From Microvirga puerhi (GTDB lineage Bacteria; Pseudomonadota; Alphaproteobacteria; Rhizobiales; Beijerinckiaceae): a stretch of DNA of 64,000 nt. Shown piece by piece: positions 24,637 through 33,511 of this stretch (position 1 is the first letter of the stretch; every line of letters starts with the position of its first letter). The stretch covers positions 248,001-312,000 of the forward strand of contig NZ_JAIRBM010000003.1 of assembly GCF_020089865.1 (NCBI RefSeq), in the 5' to 3' direction. A program made the translations under genes and the position numbers. The notes under the pieces are model-generated. The model saw only the letters and a program-made list of their open reading frames with translations, was not told where the DNA came from and did not search any database.

Positions 24637-27209
24637 GCGGCTGCCCTCCGACGGCGTTGCAGACTGATGATGAGGCCGAGCAGCGCTAGGGCCGGCAAGG
24701 TCGCCCAATAAGGGCTTGGGCGGTCGGTAGGCACCAGCACGGACTGGACCGTATCTCCCGGCTGAAGCCCATATTTGGCAGCCTCGCTGCCGAGTGCCGC
24801 CGAGCGCACGATCATCTCGTCGCCCTGTTTGGCCAGGATGAGCCCGGTCGCCCGGAGCCGTTGGTCCGATGGGCCCTCGCTTCGCAGGCTGAGGCGGACC
24901 AGCTTCTCGACATCGTCGCCGGCACGGCTTTGGCTCTGAACGCGCAGGCGGAGTGTCCCGTCCTGCGGAACCGTGTCCACATAAGCCGCAATGGTGTCCG
25001 GTCCCTTGGGTTCATAGGCCGGCGCCAGAAGGTTGAGCCAGAAATGCGGGCGGAACAGGGTAAAGCAGATGAGAAGCAGCGCCAGCGTTTCCCAAATCCT
25101 GTTGCGGACGAGAAGCCAATTCTGGCTCGCAGCCACGAAGCAGGCCATGCCGACGATGGCGCAGGCAAGCACCAGGGAGAATTGCCACCAGCTCTGGATG
25201 TCGATGAGCAGGATCTCCGTGTTGAAGATGAAGATGAAGGGCAGGAGGCCGGTGCGGATCTCGTATTTGAAGCCCTGGATACCCGTCTTCACCGGATCGG
25301 CGCCGGAGATCGCCGCCGCGGCATAGGCCGCCAAGCCGACAGGGGGCGTCACGTCCGCCATCAGTCCAAAATAGAAGACGAAGAGATGGACGGCGACGAG
25401 AGGTATCGCAAGATCATTCTGTGCCGCGACCTCGATCAGCACAGGCGCCATGAGCGTTGCGACGACGACGTAGCTTGCCGTGGTCGGCATGCCCATGCCC
25501 AGCACCAGACAGATGCCCGCCGTCAACAGAAGCATGATGATCAGGTTTCCGCCGGAGAGGGCTTCCACGATCTCCGTCATCACGAGACCGATGCCGGTCA
25601 GCGCGACCGTGCCGACGATGATGCCGGCGGTCGCCGTCGCGATGCCGACGCCGGTCATGTTGCGCGCCGCAGCTTCGAGCGCATCGATGAATTCGCCGGC
25701 GCCGCGCCGCACGCCATCGGTCATGTCACGGCCGCCACGGAAGAAGGCGACGATGGGTCGTTGCGTGAGGATGACGAAGGCGAGGGTCATCGTGCCCCAG
25801 AACGCGGCGAGGCCGGGGGACATTTCCTCGACAAGCAGACACCAGATCAACACGATGACCGGGATGAGATAATGCAGGCCTGTCCGCGCCGTCTCATAAA
25901 AGTCGGGAACCGTCATGGTCGGTCGGGTCGGATCATCCTCAGGCAGATCGGGATGCCGGGCCTTGTTCCAGAGCAATCCAATATAGGCCGCGGCGAGGCC
26001 GATCCCGATGACGCCAGGCGCATGGGTGCCAAGAGCCGCCTTTACGGCGCTTAAGAGAAAATAGACCACACCGGCGAGAATGATGAGGCCGCACCAGGTC
26101 GCGAGCGCTTTCACCAAGCGTTGGGAGAAAGGGTGCCGGCGTGTATGGGGAGCACCGGCCAGACCCATCTTCATCGCCTCGATATCGACGATATAGAACA
26201 GGGCACCGTAGGTCAGCAGCGCCGGAATGAAGGCGTGCTTCACCACCTCGGCATAGGAAATGCCGACGTATTCGGCGATGAGGAAGGCAGCTGCTCCCAT
26301 GACCGGAGGCATGAGCTGCCCGTTGACGCCGGCCGCGCATTCGATGGCGCCGGCCTTCACGGCCGGATAGCCGACTCGCTTCATCAGCGGAATCGTGAAA
26401 GTCCCGGTCGTCACCGTGTTGGCGATCGACGATCCGGAGATCATGCCCGTCATGCCTGATGCGACGACGCCGGCCTTCGCCGGGCCGCCGCGATAGTGGC
26501 CGAGCAGGGAATAGGCCAGCTGGATGAAGTAGTGGCCCGCGCCGGCTTTCTCGAGAAGAGTGCCAAACAGTACGTAGAGAAAGATGAAGCTCGTCGAAAC
26601 GCCGATGGCGACGCCGAACACGCCCTCTGAGGTCAACCACATCTGCGACGCGGCTCGTGCGAGCGAGGCACCGCGATGGGCGAAAAGTCCGCCAAGCCAG
26701 GGGCCGGCGAAAATATAGACCAGCATTAGGGTGGCGATGACCGCGAGCGCAGGACCGACGGCGCGACGGGCGGCCTCCAGAAGGACTAGGATGCCCGTGA
26801 CTGCGACGACGATGTCGAGAGTTGTCGGCAGGCCGGGGCGCTGAGCGAGGTCGCGATAGAAAAAGAAGAGATACAGAGCCGAGGCGGCGCCGAGGCCAGC
26901 CAGGATCCAATCGTAAAGCGGCACGTAGGCGCGTGGTGACGCCTTGGCGCGCGGGAAGGTCAGGAACGCGAGAACCATCGCGAAAGCAAGATGGATCGCA
27001 CGGGCCTCCGAATCATTGAAGACACCGATTCTTAGGGTGAACGGCAGCGGGGATGCATACCAGATCTGGAACAGTGACCATGCCACCGCCGTCCAGAAAA
27101 TGAAGGTTCGCGTCGTGCCCTTCGGTTTGCGGCCGCCCGTATCGGCTTCGGCCACCATCTCTTCCAGCTCGGCGCGTGTTGCCGTGGCGCTTTCTTCGAT
27201 GCGCATCAT
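24633..27209 (-). CDS. TRAP transporter permease, fused DctQ-DctM (4TM/12TM) with DUF3394
   Basis: 858 residues from ATG 27209, with GGGGG 7 bases upstream. An N-terminal cytoplasmic tail of about 45 residues leads into four to five helices (small subunit), then the large DctM-like domain with about twelve (motifs MTGMISGSSIANTVTTGTFTIP and GMGMPTTASYVVVA), and a soluble C-terminal DUF3394 region from about residue 715 to a last helix. This fused form pairs with TAXI binding proteins. Sodium- or proton-coupled uptake of an organic acid or amino acid; ligand unknown. Confidence 0.92.
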   Translation of the reverse strand: MMRIEESATATRAELEEMVAEADTGGRKPKGTTRTFIFWTAVAWSLFQIWYASPLPFTLRIGVFNDSEARAIHLAFAMVLAFLTFPRAKASPRAYVPLYDWILAGLGAASALYLFFFYRDLAQRPGLPTTLDIVVAVTGILVLLEAARRAVGPALAVIATLMLVYIFAGPWLGGLFAHRGASLARAASQMWLTSEGVFGVAIGVSTSFIFLYVLFGTLLEKAGAGHYFIQLAYSLLGHYRGGPAKAGVVASGMTGMISGSSIANTVTTGTFTIPLMKRVGYPAVKAGAIECAAGVNGQLMPPVMGAAAFLIAEYVGISYAEVVKHAFIPALLTYGALFYIVDIEAMKMGLAGAPHTRRHPFSQRLVKALATWCGLIILAGVVYFLLSAVKAALGTHAPGVIGIGLAAAYIGLLWNKARHPDLPEDDPTRPTMTVPDFYETARTGLHYLIPVIVLIWCLLVEEMSPGLAAFWGTMTLAFVILTQRPIVAFFRGGRDMTDGVRRGAGEFIDALEAAARNMTGVGIATATAGIIVGTVALTGIGLVMTEIVEALSGGNLIIMLLLTAGICLVLGMGMPTTASYVVVATLMAPVLIEVAAQNDLAIPLVAVHLFVFYFGLMADVTPPVGLAAYAAAAISGADPVKTGIQGFKYEIRTGLLPFIFIFNTEILLIDIQSWWQFSLVLACAIVGMACFVAASQNWLLVRNRIWETLALLLICFTLFRPHFWLNLLAPAYEPKGPDTIAAYVDTVPQDGTLRLRVQSQSRAGDDVEKLVRLSLRSEGPSDQRLRATGLILAKQGDEMIVRSAALGSEAAKYGLQPGDTVQSVLVPTDRPSPYWATLPALALLGLIISLQRRRRAAA

Positions 27210-27225
27210 TGTTATTCCCCCTTTG

Positions 27226-27260
27226 AATAAGAAAGGCGGGCCGCCCCCACGCGGCCCGCC
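27226..27260 (-). terminator. GC-rich hairpin with T-rich tail between TAXI and permease genes
   Basis: On the minus strand GGCGGGCCGC (27260-27251) pairs with GCGGCCCGCC (27244-27235) around six bases, followed by TTTCTTATT. It lies between the TAXI gene stop and the permease start of the same operon, so it likely works as a leaky terminator giving more binding protein than permease. Confidence 0.7.
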
Positions 27261-27272
27261 TCCCATTGCGTC

Positions 27273-28238
27273 CTACATCCAGCCTTTTTCCTTGTAATAT
27301 TTGGCTGCCCCCGGATGTAGCGGCGCCGAGAGCCCGTTCTTGATCATCGCCTTCGGATCGAGATCAGCGAAGGCGGGATGCAGTTTCTTGAACTCATCGA
27401 GATTGTCGAAGACGGACTTCACGAGCGCATAGACGGTCTCATCAGGAACTTTCGCCGAAGAGACGAGCGTCGCGACGACGCCATAGGTGTGCGTCGGATT
27501 GGGATTGTTGGCATACATGCCGCCGGGAATGGTCGCCTTCGCGTAATAGGGCTTCTCCTTCACCAGTTTCTCGACGGCAGGTCCCTCAATGGAAACGAGC
27601 TTCGCACCGCACGCCGTGGTCGGATCCTGAATCGCAGCGGAGGGATGGCCAACGCCGTAGAAGAATCCGTCGATCTTGTTGTCGCACAGTGCTGTGCCCT
27701 GCTCGTCTGCCTTCAGCTCTGCCGCAAGGGAGAAGTCGGCCTTGCTCCAGCCGAGCTCCTTGAGAAGTTCTTCCATTGAAGCAAGGGTGCCGGAGCCAGG
27801 ATTGCCGACGTTGAAGCGCTTGCTCTTGAAGTCGGCGAACTTCTCGACGCCCGCTTCCTTGCGGGCGAGGACGGTGAACGGTTCAGGATGGACTGCGAAG
27901 ACTGCGCGGAGATCCTTGTCGGCCCCCGTGTCCTTGAATTGAGCAAGTCCGTTCACGGCGTTGAACTGTACGTCGGACTGCGTCATGCCGAATTCCTGCT
28001 CGCCGGAGCGGATGGCATTGACGTTGAAGACGGAGCCGCCGGTCGACTCCGTCGAGCAGCGGATGCCGGTCTTCGCCCGGTCCTTGTTGAGGAGGCGGCA
28101 GATCGAACCGCCGACCGCATAATAGACACCCGTCACGCCGCCGGTACCAATCGTGACGAATTTCTGCTGGGCGGCGGCCGGCACGGATAGGACCACCGAG
28201 AGTCCAAGGGCGAGAAGCCCTGCAAGTTTCGCATTCAT
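27273..28238 (-). CDS. TAXI-family TRAP transporter solute-binding protein
   Basis: 321 residues. Signal peptide (core about 5-20, cleavage in PAAAQ near residue 24). The mature N-terminus [27 protein letters not shown] is the TAXI signature. Start ATG at 28238 has AGAGGGGA upstream; a longer reading lacks a site. Ends with an extended aromatic-rich tail as usual. Periplasmic receptor of the fused TRAP permease downstream. TAXI proteins have been linked to glutamate, 2-oxoglutarate and other acids; here the aminotransferase next door suggests an amino compound (inference). Confidence 0.92.
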   Translation of the reverse strand: MNAKLAGLLALGLSVVLSVPAAAQQKFVTIGTGGVTGVYYAVGGSICRLLNKDRAKTGIRCSTESTGGSVFNVNAIRSGEQEFGMTQSDVQFNAVNGLAQFKDTGADKDLRAVFAVHPEPFTVLARKEAGVEKFADFKSKRFNVGNPGSGTLASMEELLKELGWSKADFSLAAELKADEQGTALCDNKIDGFFYGVGHPSAAIQDPTTACGAKLVSIEGPAVEKLVKEKPYYAKATIPGGMYANNPNPTHTYGVVATLVSSAKVPDETVYALVKSVFDNLDEFKKLHPAFADLDPKAMIKNGLSAPLHPGAAKYYKEKGWM

Positions 28239-28275
28239 GTTTGTTCCCCTCTGGTTGAATGCAGTTTTTGCTTGG

Positions 28276-29643
28276 TTAGGTGATGGACTGGATGGCCGCA
28301 TCCACTGCATCGCCCAGACGCTCGACGATGGTGTCGATGTCCTGACTTGTGCAGATGAAGGGCGGCGCCAGCATGTTGTGATCGCCGGCCTTGCCGTCGA
28401 TCGTTCCGGGCATGGCGTAGCATGCCAGCCCCCGCGCCAGAGCTTCACGCTTGACGCGGGCATTCAGTTTGAGTGCCGGATCGAAGGGAGTTTTCGAACC
28501 TCGATCGGTCACATACTCGATGGCCCAGAAAAGGCCGCGTCCACGAATGTCGCCAACGAAATGATGATTGCCGAAGCGCTCCTTGAGCCGCCGCTCGAGA
28601 TGCGCGGCCTGCTTTTGCACGTTGCCGAGCAGGTTCTCTTCCAGAATGGTCTTCTGCACGGCGAGAGCTGCTGCACAGGCGAGCGGATGAGCGAGATAAG
28701 TATGCCCGTGCTGGAAGAAACCGCTACCGTCCCGGATCGCAGCGAAGATCCTGTCGCTCAAGAGAACGGCTCCGATCGGCTGATACCCCCCGCCGAGCCC
28801 CTTGGCGATCGCCATCAGGTCTGGCGCAATGCCCTCCTGCTCACAGGCATGCAGCGTGCCCGTGCGGCCTATGCCGCACATCACCTCATCAAGAATGAGC
28901 AGAATGCCGTGGCGGTCGCAGATCTCACGGATGCGCTTGAAATAGCCTGGAGGCGCCGTGGTGCAGCCCTGCGTGGCACCGCCGACGGTTTCGGCAACGA
29001 AGGCGATTACCGTCTCGGGGCCGAGTTCCTCGACCTTGGTTTCGAATTCGGAAGCGAGTCGCTCGCCATAGGCTTCAAGGGTCTCGTCAGAGCGCTGGTC
29101 GCGATAGGCATAAGGCGGAGAGACGTGATAGCTGTTGAAGAGCAGAGGCGCGAATTGCTGACGGCGCCAGAGATTGCCGCCGACCGCGAGGACCCCGAGA
29201 GTGTTGCCGTGATAGCTCTGGCGGCGCCCGATAAAGTTGACGCGGCCGGCTTCGCCCTTTTCCATGAAGTATTGCCGCGCCAGCTTGAGAGCGGCCTCCA
29301 TGGCCTCCGATCCGCCCGACACGTAATAGACGTGGTCGAGGTCCCCGGGGGCATGAGCGACCAAATGATCTGCGAGCTCCTCGGCGACTTCGGTCGTGAA
29401 GAAAGAGGTGTGTGCGTAGGCCAGCTGGTCGATCTGGGCTTTGAGGGCTGCGTTCACACGGGGATGTCCGTGGCCGAGGCACGAGACTGCAGCTCCGCCC
29501 GACGCGTCGATATAGACCTTTCCTGTCTTGTCGATGATCTCGATGCCTTGCCCCGAGACAGCAATGGGCAACTGGTCGCTTCCGGCGATCTGCCGATGCA
29601 GGATGCGCGTCGTCCTCGCGCCATTGGGTCCATCCCCCGTCAC
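28276..29643 (-). CDS. Class III aminotransferase (omega-amino-acid:pyruvate type)
   Basis: 455 residues from a GTG at 29643 that overlaps the regulator stop (GTGA) and has AAAGGA 10 bases upstream. PLP-lysine Lys281 in [13 protein letters not shown], cofactor Asp in [22 protein letters not shown], and [14 protein letters not shown]. Closest by motif to the omega-amino-acid/taurine-type aminotransferases rather than GabT. It lies between the RpiR regulator and TAXI gene, so the imported substrate is probably an amine or amino acid. Amino acceptor and substrate are not readable. Confidence 0.87.
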   Translation of the reverse strand: MTGDGPNGARTTRILHRQIAGSDQLPIAVSGQGIEIIDKTGKVYIDASGGAAVSCLGHGHPRVNAALKAQIDQLAYAHTSFFTTEVAEELADHLVAHAPGDLDHVYYVSGGSEAMEAALKLARQYFMEKGEAGRVNFIGRRQSYHGNTLGVLAVGGNLWRRQQFAPLLFNSYHVSPPYAYRDQRSDETLEAYGERLASEFETKVEELGPETVIAFVAETVGGATQGCTTAPPGYFKRIREICDRHGILLILDEVMCGIGRTGTLHACEQEGIAPDLMAIAKGLGGGYQPIGAVLLSDRIFAAIRDGSGFFQHGHTYLAHPLACAAALAVQKTILEENLLGNVQKQAAHLERRLKERFGNHHFVGDIRGRGLFWAIEYVTDRGSKTPFDPALKLNARVKREALARGLACYAMPGTIDGKAGDHNMLAPPFICTSQDIDTIVERLGDAVDAAIQSIT

Positions 29644-30533
29644 GATGTCCGTCCTTTGTTCGTCTTGTCCGTGTAGTAGGAGCCGAAACGCTCCAGGTGA
29701 TCTTCCGCCGCGGCAATGGCAGAAACCGCCTTCTTGCCGCGGCGGGCCGCGACGAGTGCGGCAATGCATTCGATGACGATCAGCGCCGGGGCGACCGTCT
29801 GAAGGAAGGACGGGGTGCTCGTTGGAACGATGATCGTGGCTTTGGCCTGCCGGGCGATCGGAGACACGTTGCTGTCGGTGATCGCGATGATGCTCGCCCC
29901 ACGCTCCCGAGCGAAGGCTACGGCCTCGACCGTCACCCGGGTATAGGGAGCGATGGTCATCGCCAGCAGCGCGTCGTTCGGGCCAATGTCGCGCAGCGCA
30001 TCGAGACCGATCGAGCCAGCACCGTCCGCGAGGACTGTTTGTTCCCCGATGAGCGAAAGAAGATAGGCGGCGAGGTGGGCGCTCGAGAAGCTGGAGCGCG
30101 CGCCGATGCAGAAAAGGCGTTCGCGTTCGACGACGATGTCGGCGGCTCTTGCGATGGCCGAAAGGGTCGTGGCGCTGCTCAGCAGCTTCAGGTGTCCCGA
30201 AAGATCGGCGAGAAGGTCCGAAGTCAGGGCAGCGTCACCGTCGAGAGCGCGACGCTGCAGCAACTTCTCCGTCCGGCCAGCAAAATGCTCCGCATGTCCT
30301 CGCAAGGAGGCTGCGTACATTTCCTTCAATTCCTCGAAGCCATCGTACCCAAGCCGCTGGGCCAGTCGCGTCATGGTTGCCGGCGGCACCCCCACGCGCT
30401 TCGCCTGCTCCCGCATGGAGAGAAGGGCGACGTCATGCGGATGGTCGAGCAGCCAGCGGGCTGCGACCTGATGCTGGGGTGGCAGATCATCGAAGATGGC
30501 AAGGAGCCGTTCGGCAATCGGAGCGTCTGACAT
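29640..30533 (-). CDS. RpiR/MurR-family transcriptional regulator (HTH_6-SIS)
   Basis: 297 residues. HTH_6 domain at the N-terminus (SMREQAKRVGVPPATMTRLAQRLGYDGFEELKEMY, about 40-75) and a SIS sugar-isomerase-like domain (about 125-265, with FCIGARSSFSSAHLAAYLLS and ITDSNVSPIA). SIS domains usually sense phosphosugars, but several family members in transport operons respond to other ligands. First gene of the minus-strand TAXI operon; palindromic GTGAAACAT sites lie upstream at 30572-30617. Confidence 0.9.
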   Translation of the reverse strand: MSDAPIAERLLAIFDDLPPQHQVAARWLLDHPHDVALLSMREQAKRVGVPPATMTRLAQRLGYDGFEELKEMYAASLRGHAEHFAGRTEKLLQRRALDGDAALTSDLLADLSGHLKLLSSATTLSAIARAADIVVERERLFCIGARSSFSSAHLAAYLLSLIGEQTVLADGAGSIGLDALRDIGPNDALLAMTIAPYTRVTVEAVAFARERGASIIAITDSNVSPIARQAKATIIVPTSTPSFLQTVAPALIVIECIAALVAARRGKKAVSAIAAAEDHLERFGSYYTDKTNKGRTS

Positions 30534-30571
30534 AGCGCCACTCTAGCTTCCAATGCGTGCTTTGCAACAAC

Positions 30572-30617
30572 TGTTTCATTTATGGATATATGTGAAACAT
30601 ATGGATAGATGTTTCAC
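30572..30617. promoter_or_regulatory. Palindromic TGAAACA operator array upstream of the RpiR gene
   Basis: GTGAAACAT (30592-30600) and ATGTTTCAC (30609-30617) form an exact 9-bp inverted repeat with an 8-base spacer. A further TGTTTCA at 30572-30578 is the reverse complement of TGAAACA (30593-30599), making a second, overlapping pair. TGAAA/TTTCA half-sites are the usual RpiR-family target. Location 39-84 bases before the RpiR start fits autoregulation and control of the operon. Confidence 0.7.
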
Positions 30618-30699
30618 GCAAAAGCATTGCCTGGAAAGGCTTTCAGAGCCGCATCGCCTATCGCTAACGTAACGTTAATTTATTGGGGAGACAGATCCC

Positions 30700-30819
30700 A
30701 TGACCGCACATCTCAGAGGCTCGCCTCGTTGGCGCCAAACCCTCTCACTCGACCATATTGATATTACGGTAGCAAAGATCGCCCTCGGCGACGCGCCTGA
30801 TCCGAGGCTTGCATTCTAG
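30700..30819 (+). CDS. Possible small ORF (39 residues)
   Basis: An ATG at 30700 preceded by GGGGAG with a 9-base spacer opens 39 codons ending at TAG 30817-30819. It lies between the RpiR operators and the GGDEF-EAL gene, 181 bases before the preferred start of the latter. The product is acidic-to-neutral with no membrane segment and no family I recognise. Could be a leader peptide or chance. The remainder of the 30534-31000 gap shows only the operators and an 8-base palindrome TAACGTTA at 30670-30677. Confidence 0.3.
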   Translation: MTAHLRGSPRWRQTLSLDHIDITVAKIALGDAPDPRLAF

Positions 30820-31000
30820 GCTGTCGTTCCGCCGAGATTCCTTTGCAGCCGGATTGCGGCTACACTTCGCCGCACGAGGTGCTGACGTAGGAGAATCTCG
30901 AAAGCCTGGTGCGCCGGCAGACCAAATTCCTCTGGCCAGGGGCCTTGCATCATGTAATCTCCTGCTTCCTGCTGGCCGACCCACAAGAAGAACGACAATA

Positions 31001-33448
31001 GTGTCGAAGCTCCTCGGAATTTCTGTCCTTAATAACGTTCCCGCATTGATGAGCTACGTCGATCGGCACGAACGGTATTTGTTCAGCAACAATACCTATA
31101 AGGAATGGTACGGTGCTGCCCCGGAGGAAATACATGGGCGGACCATTCGAGAGATTGTGGGCGATGCGAACTACTCGCTTTTGAAGCCCTATATTCGGAC
31201 TGTGCTTGCCGGCAAGCCGGTTCTGTACGAGCAGACGCTGATCACGCACTCTGGTCCGCGCTATGTCCAGGGAACCTACTCGCCCGATCGGGCGGAGGAT
31301 GGGACGGTTCGCGGCTTCTTCGTCCTCGTATCCGATATCAGCGAGAGACGGACCCTCGAACTGCGGCTTCGAGAGAGCGAGATGCGTTTCTCCGGAGCGT
31401 TTCGATGGTCCAATGTCGGAATGGCCATTGTTGCGCCCTACGGTCGTTATCTGCAGGTGAACCAAGCCTATTGCGACATGCTCGGTTATTCCGAAGAAGA
31501 GCTCTTCAGCCTCAACTTTCAAGACGTAACGCATCCCGACGACCTTGCAGAGGATCTGCGCAATACTGAGGAGATGCTCGCTGGAACCAGAACGTCGCAG
31601 ACGATGGAGAAGCGGTATCTTCACAAGATGGGGCATGAGGTTCATGCGATCCTCAGCGCCTCTCTTGTCCGGGATGCACAGGGTGCCCCCCTCTATTTCA
31701 TTGCTCAGACACAGAACATCACGGATCGCAAGATCGTCGAGGAGCGGCTTTTCCGGGAGCACGAGCTGTCCCAAGTAACGCTGCGGTCCATTGCTGACGG
31801 CGTGATCACGACGGACGTGGATGGAGCGGTCACGTCTCTTAATCCGGTCGCGGAAGTGATGACGGGCTGGTCGTCCGACGAGGCCATGGGCCGCCCACTG
31901 CCGGAAGTGTTTCGGGTCGTGTTCGGAAACGACGAGCTGACCGGGATTCCGTCGCGACTGTTCGAGGCAGGTGACGAGGGACGCCTCTGGCCAGGCCGCA
32001 ATACGATGTTGCTGCGCCGCGACGGCACGACGGTTCCGATCGAGGAAACGGCGGCCCCTATTCGCGACCGTGCCGGCGCCGCAATCGGTGGCGTCCTGGT
32101 CCTGCGTGATGTGACCGAGCAACGTGCGCTCACATCGAAGCTCGCCTATCTGGCGCAGCATGATTCACTCACGGCGCTCCCGAATCGTGCTCTGTTCAAA
32201 GATCGTCTCGAGCATGCAATCGCCCGCGCAGAGAGACAGTCCTGCGGTGTCGCCGTGCTGTTTGGAGACCTCGATCGTCTCAAGCTCGTCAATGATACAC
32301 TCGGTCACGGAATCGGAGATCGGGTGCTTCAGGAGGTTGCCAAGCGTCTGCGGGCCTGCGTCCGAGAAGGAGATATCGTCAGCCGCTGGGCGGGGGACGA
32401 GTTCGGGATTTTGCTGCCCGACGTTGCGGAGCCCTCGGTCGCAGCAGGCATCGCCGAGCGCGCCATCGCAGCCATTGGCGAAAGTGTTCATCTCGACGGC
32501 GTGGAGCAGCCAATTCATGTCGGGATCAGCTTCGGCATCAGCCGCTATCCTTCTGACGGAACGGACAGTGACGGACTCATGCAGGCCGCCGATATTGCCC
32601 TCTACGACGTGAAACGGAGCGGGAGAGGCGCCTATCAGTTCTTCTCCCAGGCCATGAACGAGCGAGCTCGGGAAAGAACCGCCATCGAGGCGATGCTGCG
32701 GCAGGCAGTCAAGACGGGTGCCTTCGAGCTCCACTATCAGCCTCGGATCTGCCTGTCCTCCCGTCGCGCTGTCGCGGTCGAGGCGCTCGTGCGGCTGAAA
32801 AACGTGAACGCGCTGATTGCGCCGTCCCGCTTCATTCGTATCGCAGAGGAAACCGGCCTGATTGTTCCCATCGGAAGGTGGGTCATCGAGCAGGTTTGCC
32901 GGCAGCTCCAAGAATGGGCAGGAACCGATCTGCAGAACCTCCGCATTTCTCTCAACGTCTCGCCCGTTCAGACCCGGCGGGACGATTTCTATTCCTCTCT
33001 CGTTGCGATGGCGGCAAAGTACGGTGTCGATCCTGCTCAGATCGAACTTGAGATCACGGAGAGCAGCCTGGTCGAATCGGAGCTGAGCGTGACGACCTGC
33101 ATGAAGCACCTGAAAGAGGCAGGCTTTACCATATCCTTGGACGATTTCGGGACAGGCTATTCGAGCTTCTCTTATCTGAACCGCCTGCCGATCGACACGC
33201 TCAAGATCGATCGCTCCTTCATCCACGAGGTCGGTTCTTCCCAGGGCGCCCTGGTCGTCGAAGCAATCCTCGCCCTCAGCCGCGCTCTGGGCAAGAGGGT
33301 TGTCGCCGAGGGTGTGGAGACCCTGGAGCAGCTCGAATGGCTTCAGGCACGAGGCTGCAATGAAGGGCAGGGGTTCTTCTTCGCCTTTCCGGCGATCGCC
33401 GAGGAACTTGCCGCCGGCCTTCGCATGAGAGGCTTCCTGAAGGCCTAG
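31001..33448 (+). CDS. PAS-PAS-PAS-GGDEF-EAL cyclic-di-GMP signalling protein
   Basis: About 815 residues from a GTG at 31001, chosen because the first PAS domain begins immediately (NVPALMSYVDRHERYLFSNN) and the upstream in-frame segment from a TTG at 30809 looks non-coding. Order: three PAS domains (about 10-120, 125-245, 250-370), diguanylate-cyclase domain (about 380-540) and EAL domain (about 550-810). The cyclase motif is AGDEF (464-468), not GGDEF. The EAL motif (594-596) and the ELEITES, LDDFGTGYSS and LKIDRSFI motifs are intact, so phosphodiesterase activity is expected. No transmembrane segment: a cytosolic sensor. Confidence 0.9.
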   Translation: MSKLLGISVLNNVPALMSYVDRHERYLFSNNTYKEWYGAAPEEIHGRTIREIVGDANYSLLKPYIRTVLAGKPVLYEQTLITHSGPRYVQGTYSPDRAEDGTVRGFFVLVSDISERRTLELRLRESEMRFSGAFRWSNVGMAIVAPYGRYLQVNQAYCDMLGYSEEELFSLNFQDVTHPDDLAEDLRNTEEMLAGTRTSQTMEKRYLHKMGHEVHAILSASLVRDAQGAPLYFIAQTQNITDRKIVEERLFREHELSQVTLRSIADGVITTDVDGAVTSLNPVAEVMTGWSSDEAMGRPLPEVFRVVFGNDELTGIPSRLFEAGDEGRLWPGRNTMLLRRDGTTVPIEETAAPIRDRAGAAIGGVLVLRDVTEQRALTSKLAYLAQHDSLTALPNRALFKDRLEHAIARAERQSCGVAVLFGDLDRLKLVNDTLGHGIGDRVLQEVAKRLRACVREGDIVSRWAGDEFGILLPDVAEPSVAAGIAERAIAAIGESVHLDGVEQPIHVGISFGISRYPSDGTDSDGLMQAADIALYDVKRSGRGAYQFFSQAMNERARERTAIEAMLRQAVKTGAFELHYQPRICLSSRRAVAVEALVRLKNVNALIAPSRFIRIAEETGLIVPIGRWVIEQVCRQLQEWAGTDLQNLRISLNVSPVQTRRDDFYSSLVAMAAKYGVDPAQIELEITESSLVESELSVTTCMKHLKEAGFTISLDDFGTGYSSFSYLNRLPIDTLKIDRSFIHEVGSSQGALVVEAILALSRALGKRVVAEGVETLEQLEWLQARGCNEGQGFFFAFPAIAEELAAGLRMRGFLKA

Positions 33449-33511
33449 GGCATTCTTTGGAATATGATCCGTCTCGCCGAAATCGTCCCAGGATCGAGGC
33501 GCAGCCTGCTT

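Noticed and set aside
24861-26054. A plus-strand frame of nearly 400 codons rich in Asp, Arg and His
   Set aside because: Antisense to the TRAP permease; composition is that of a complemented membrane-protein gene.
28153-29676. A long plus-strand open frame of about 500 codons
   Set aside because: It is the antisense of the class III aminotransferase and TAXI genes, which show full family motifs; high GC content keeps the opposite frame open.
30809-31000. N-terminal extension of the GGDEF-EAL protein from a TTG codon
   Set aside because: The extension is Arg-rich, has no domain and precedes a PAS domain that begins right after the GTG at 31001.
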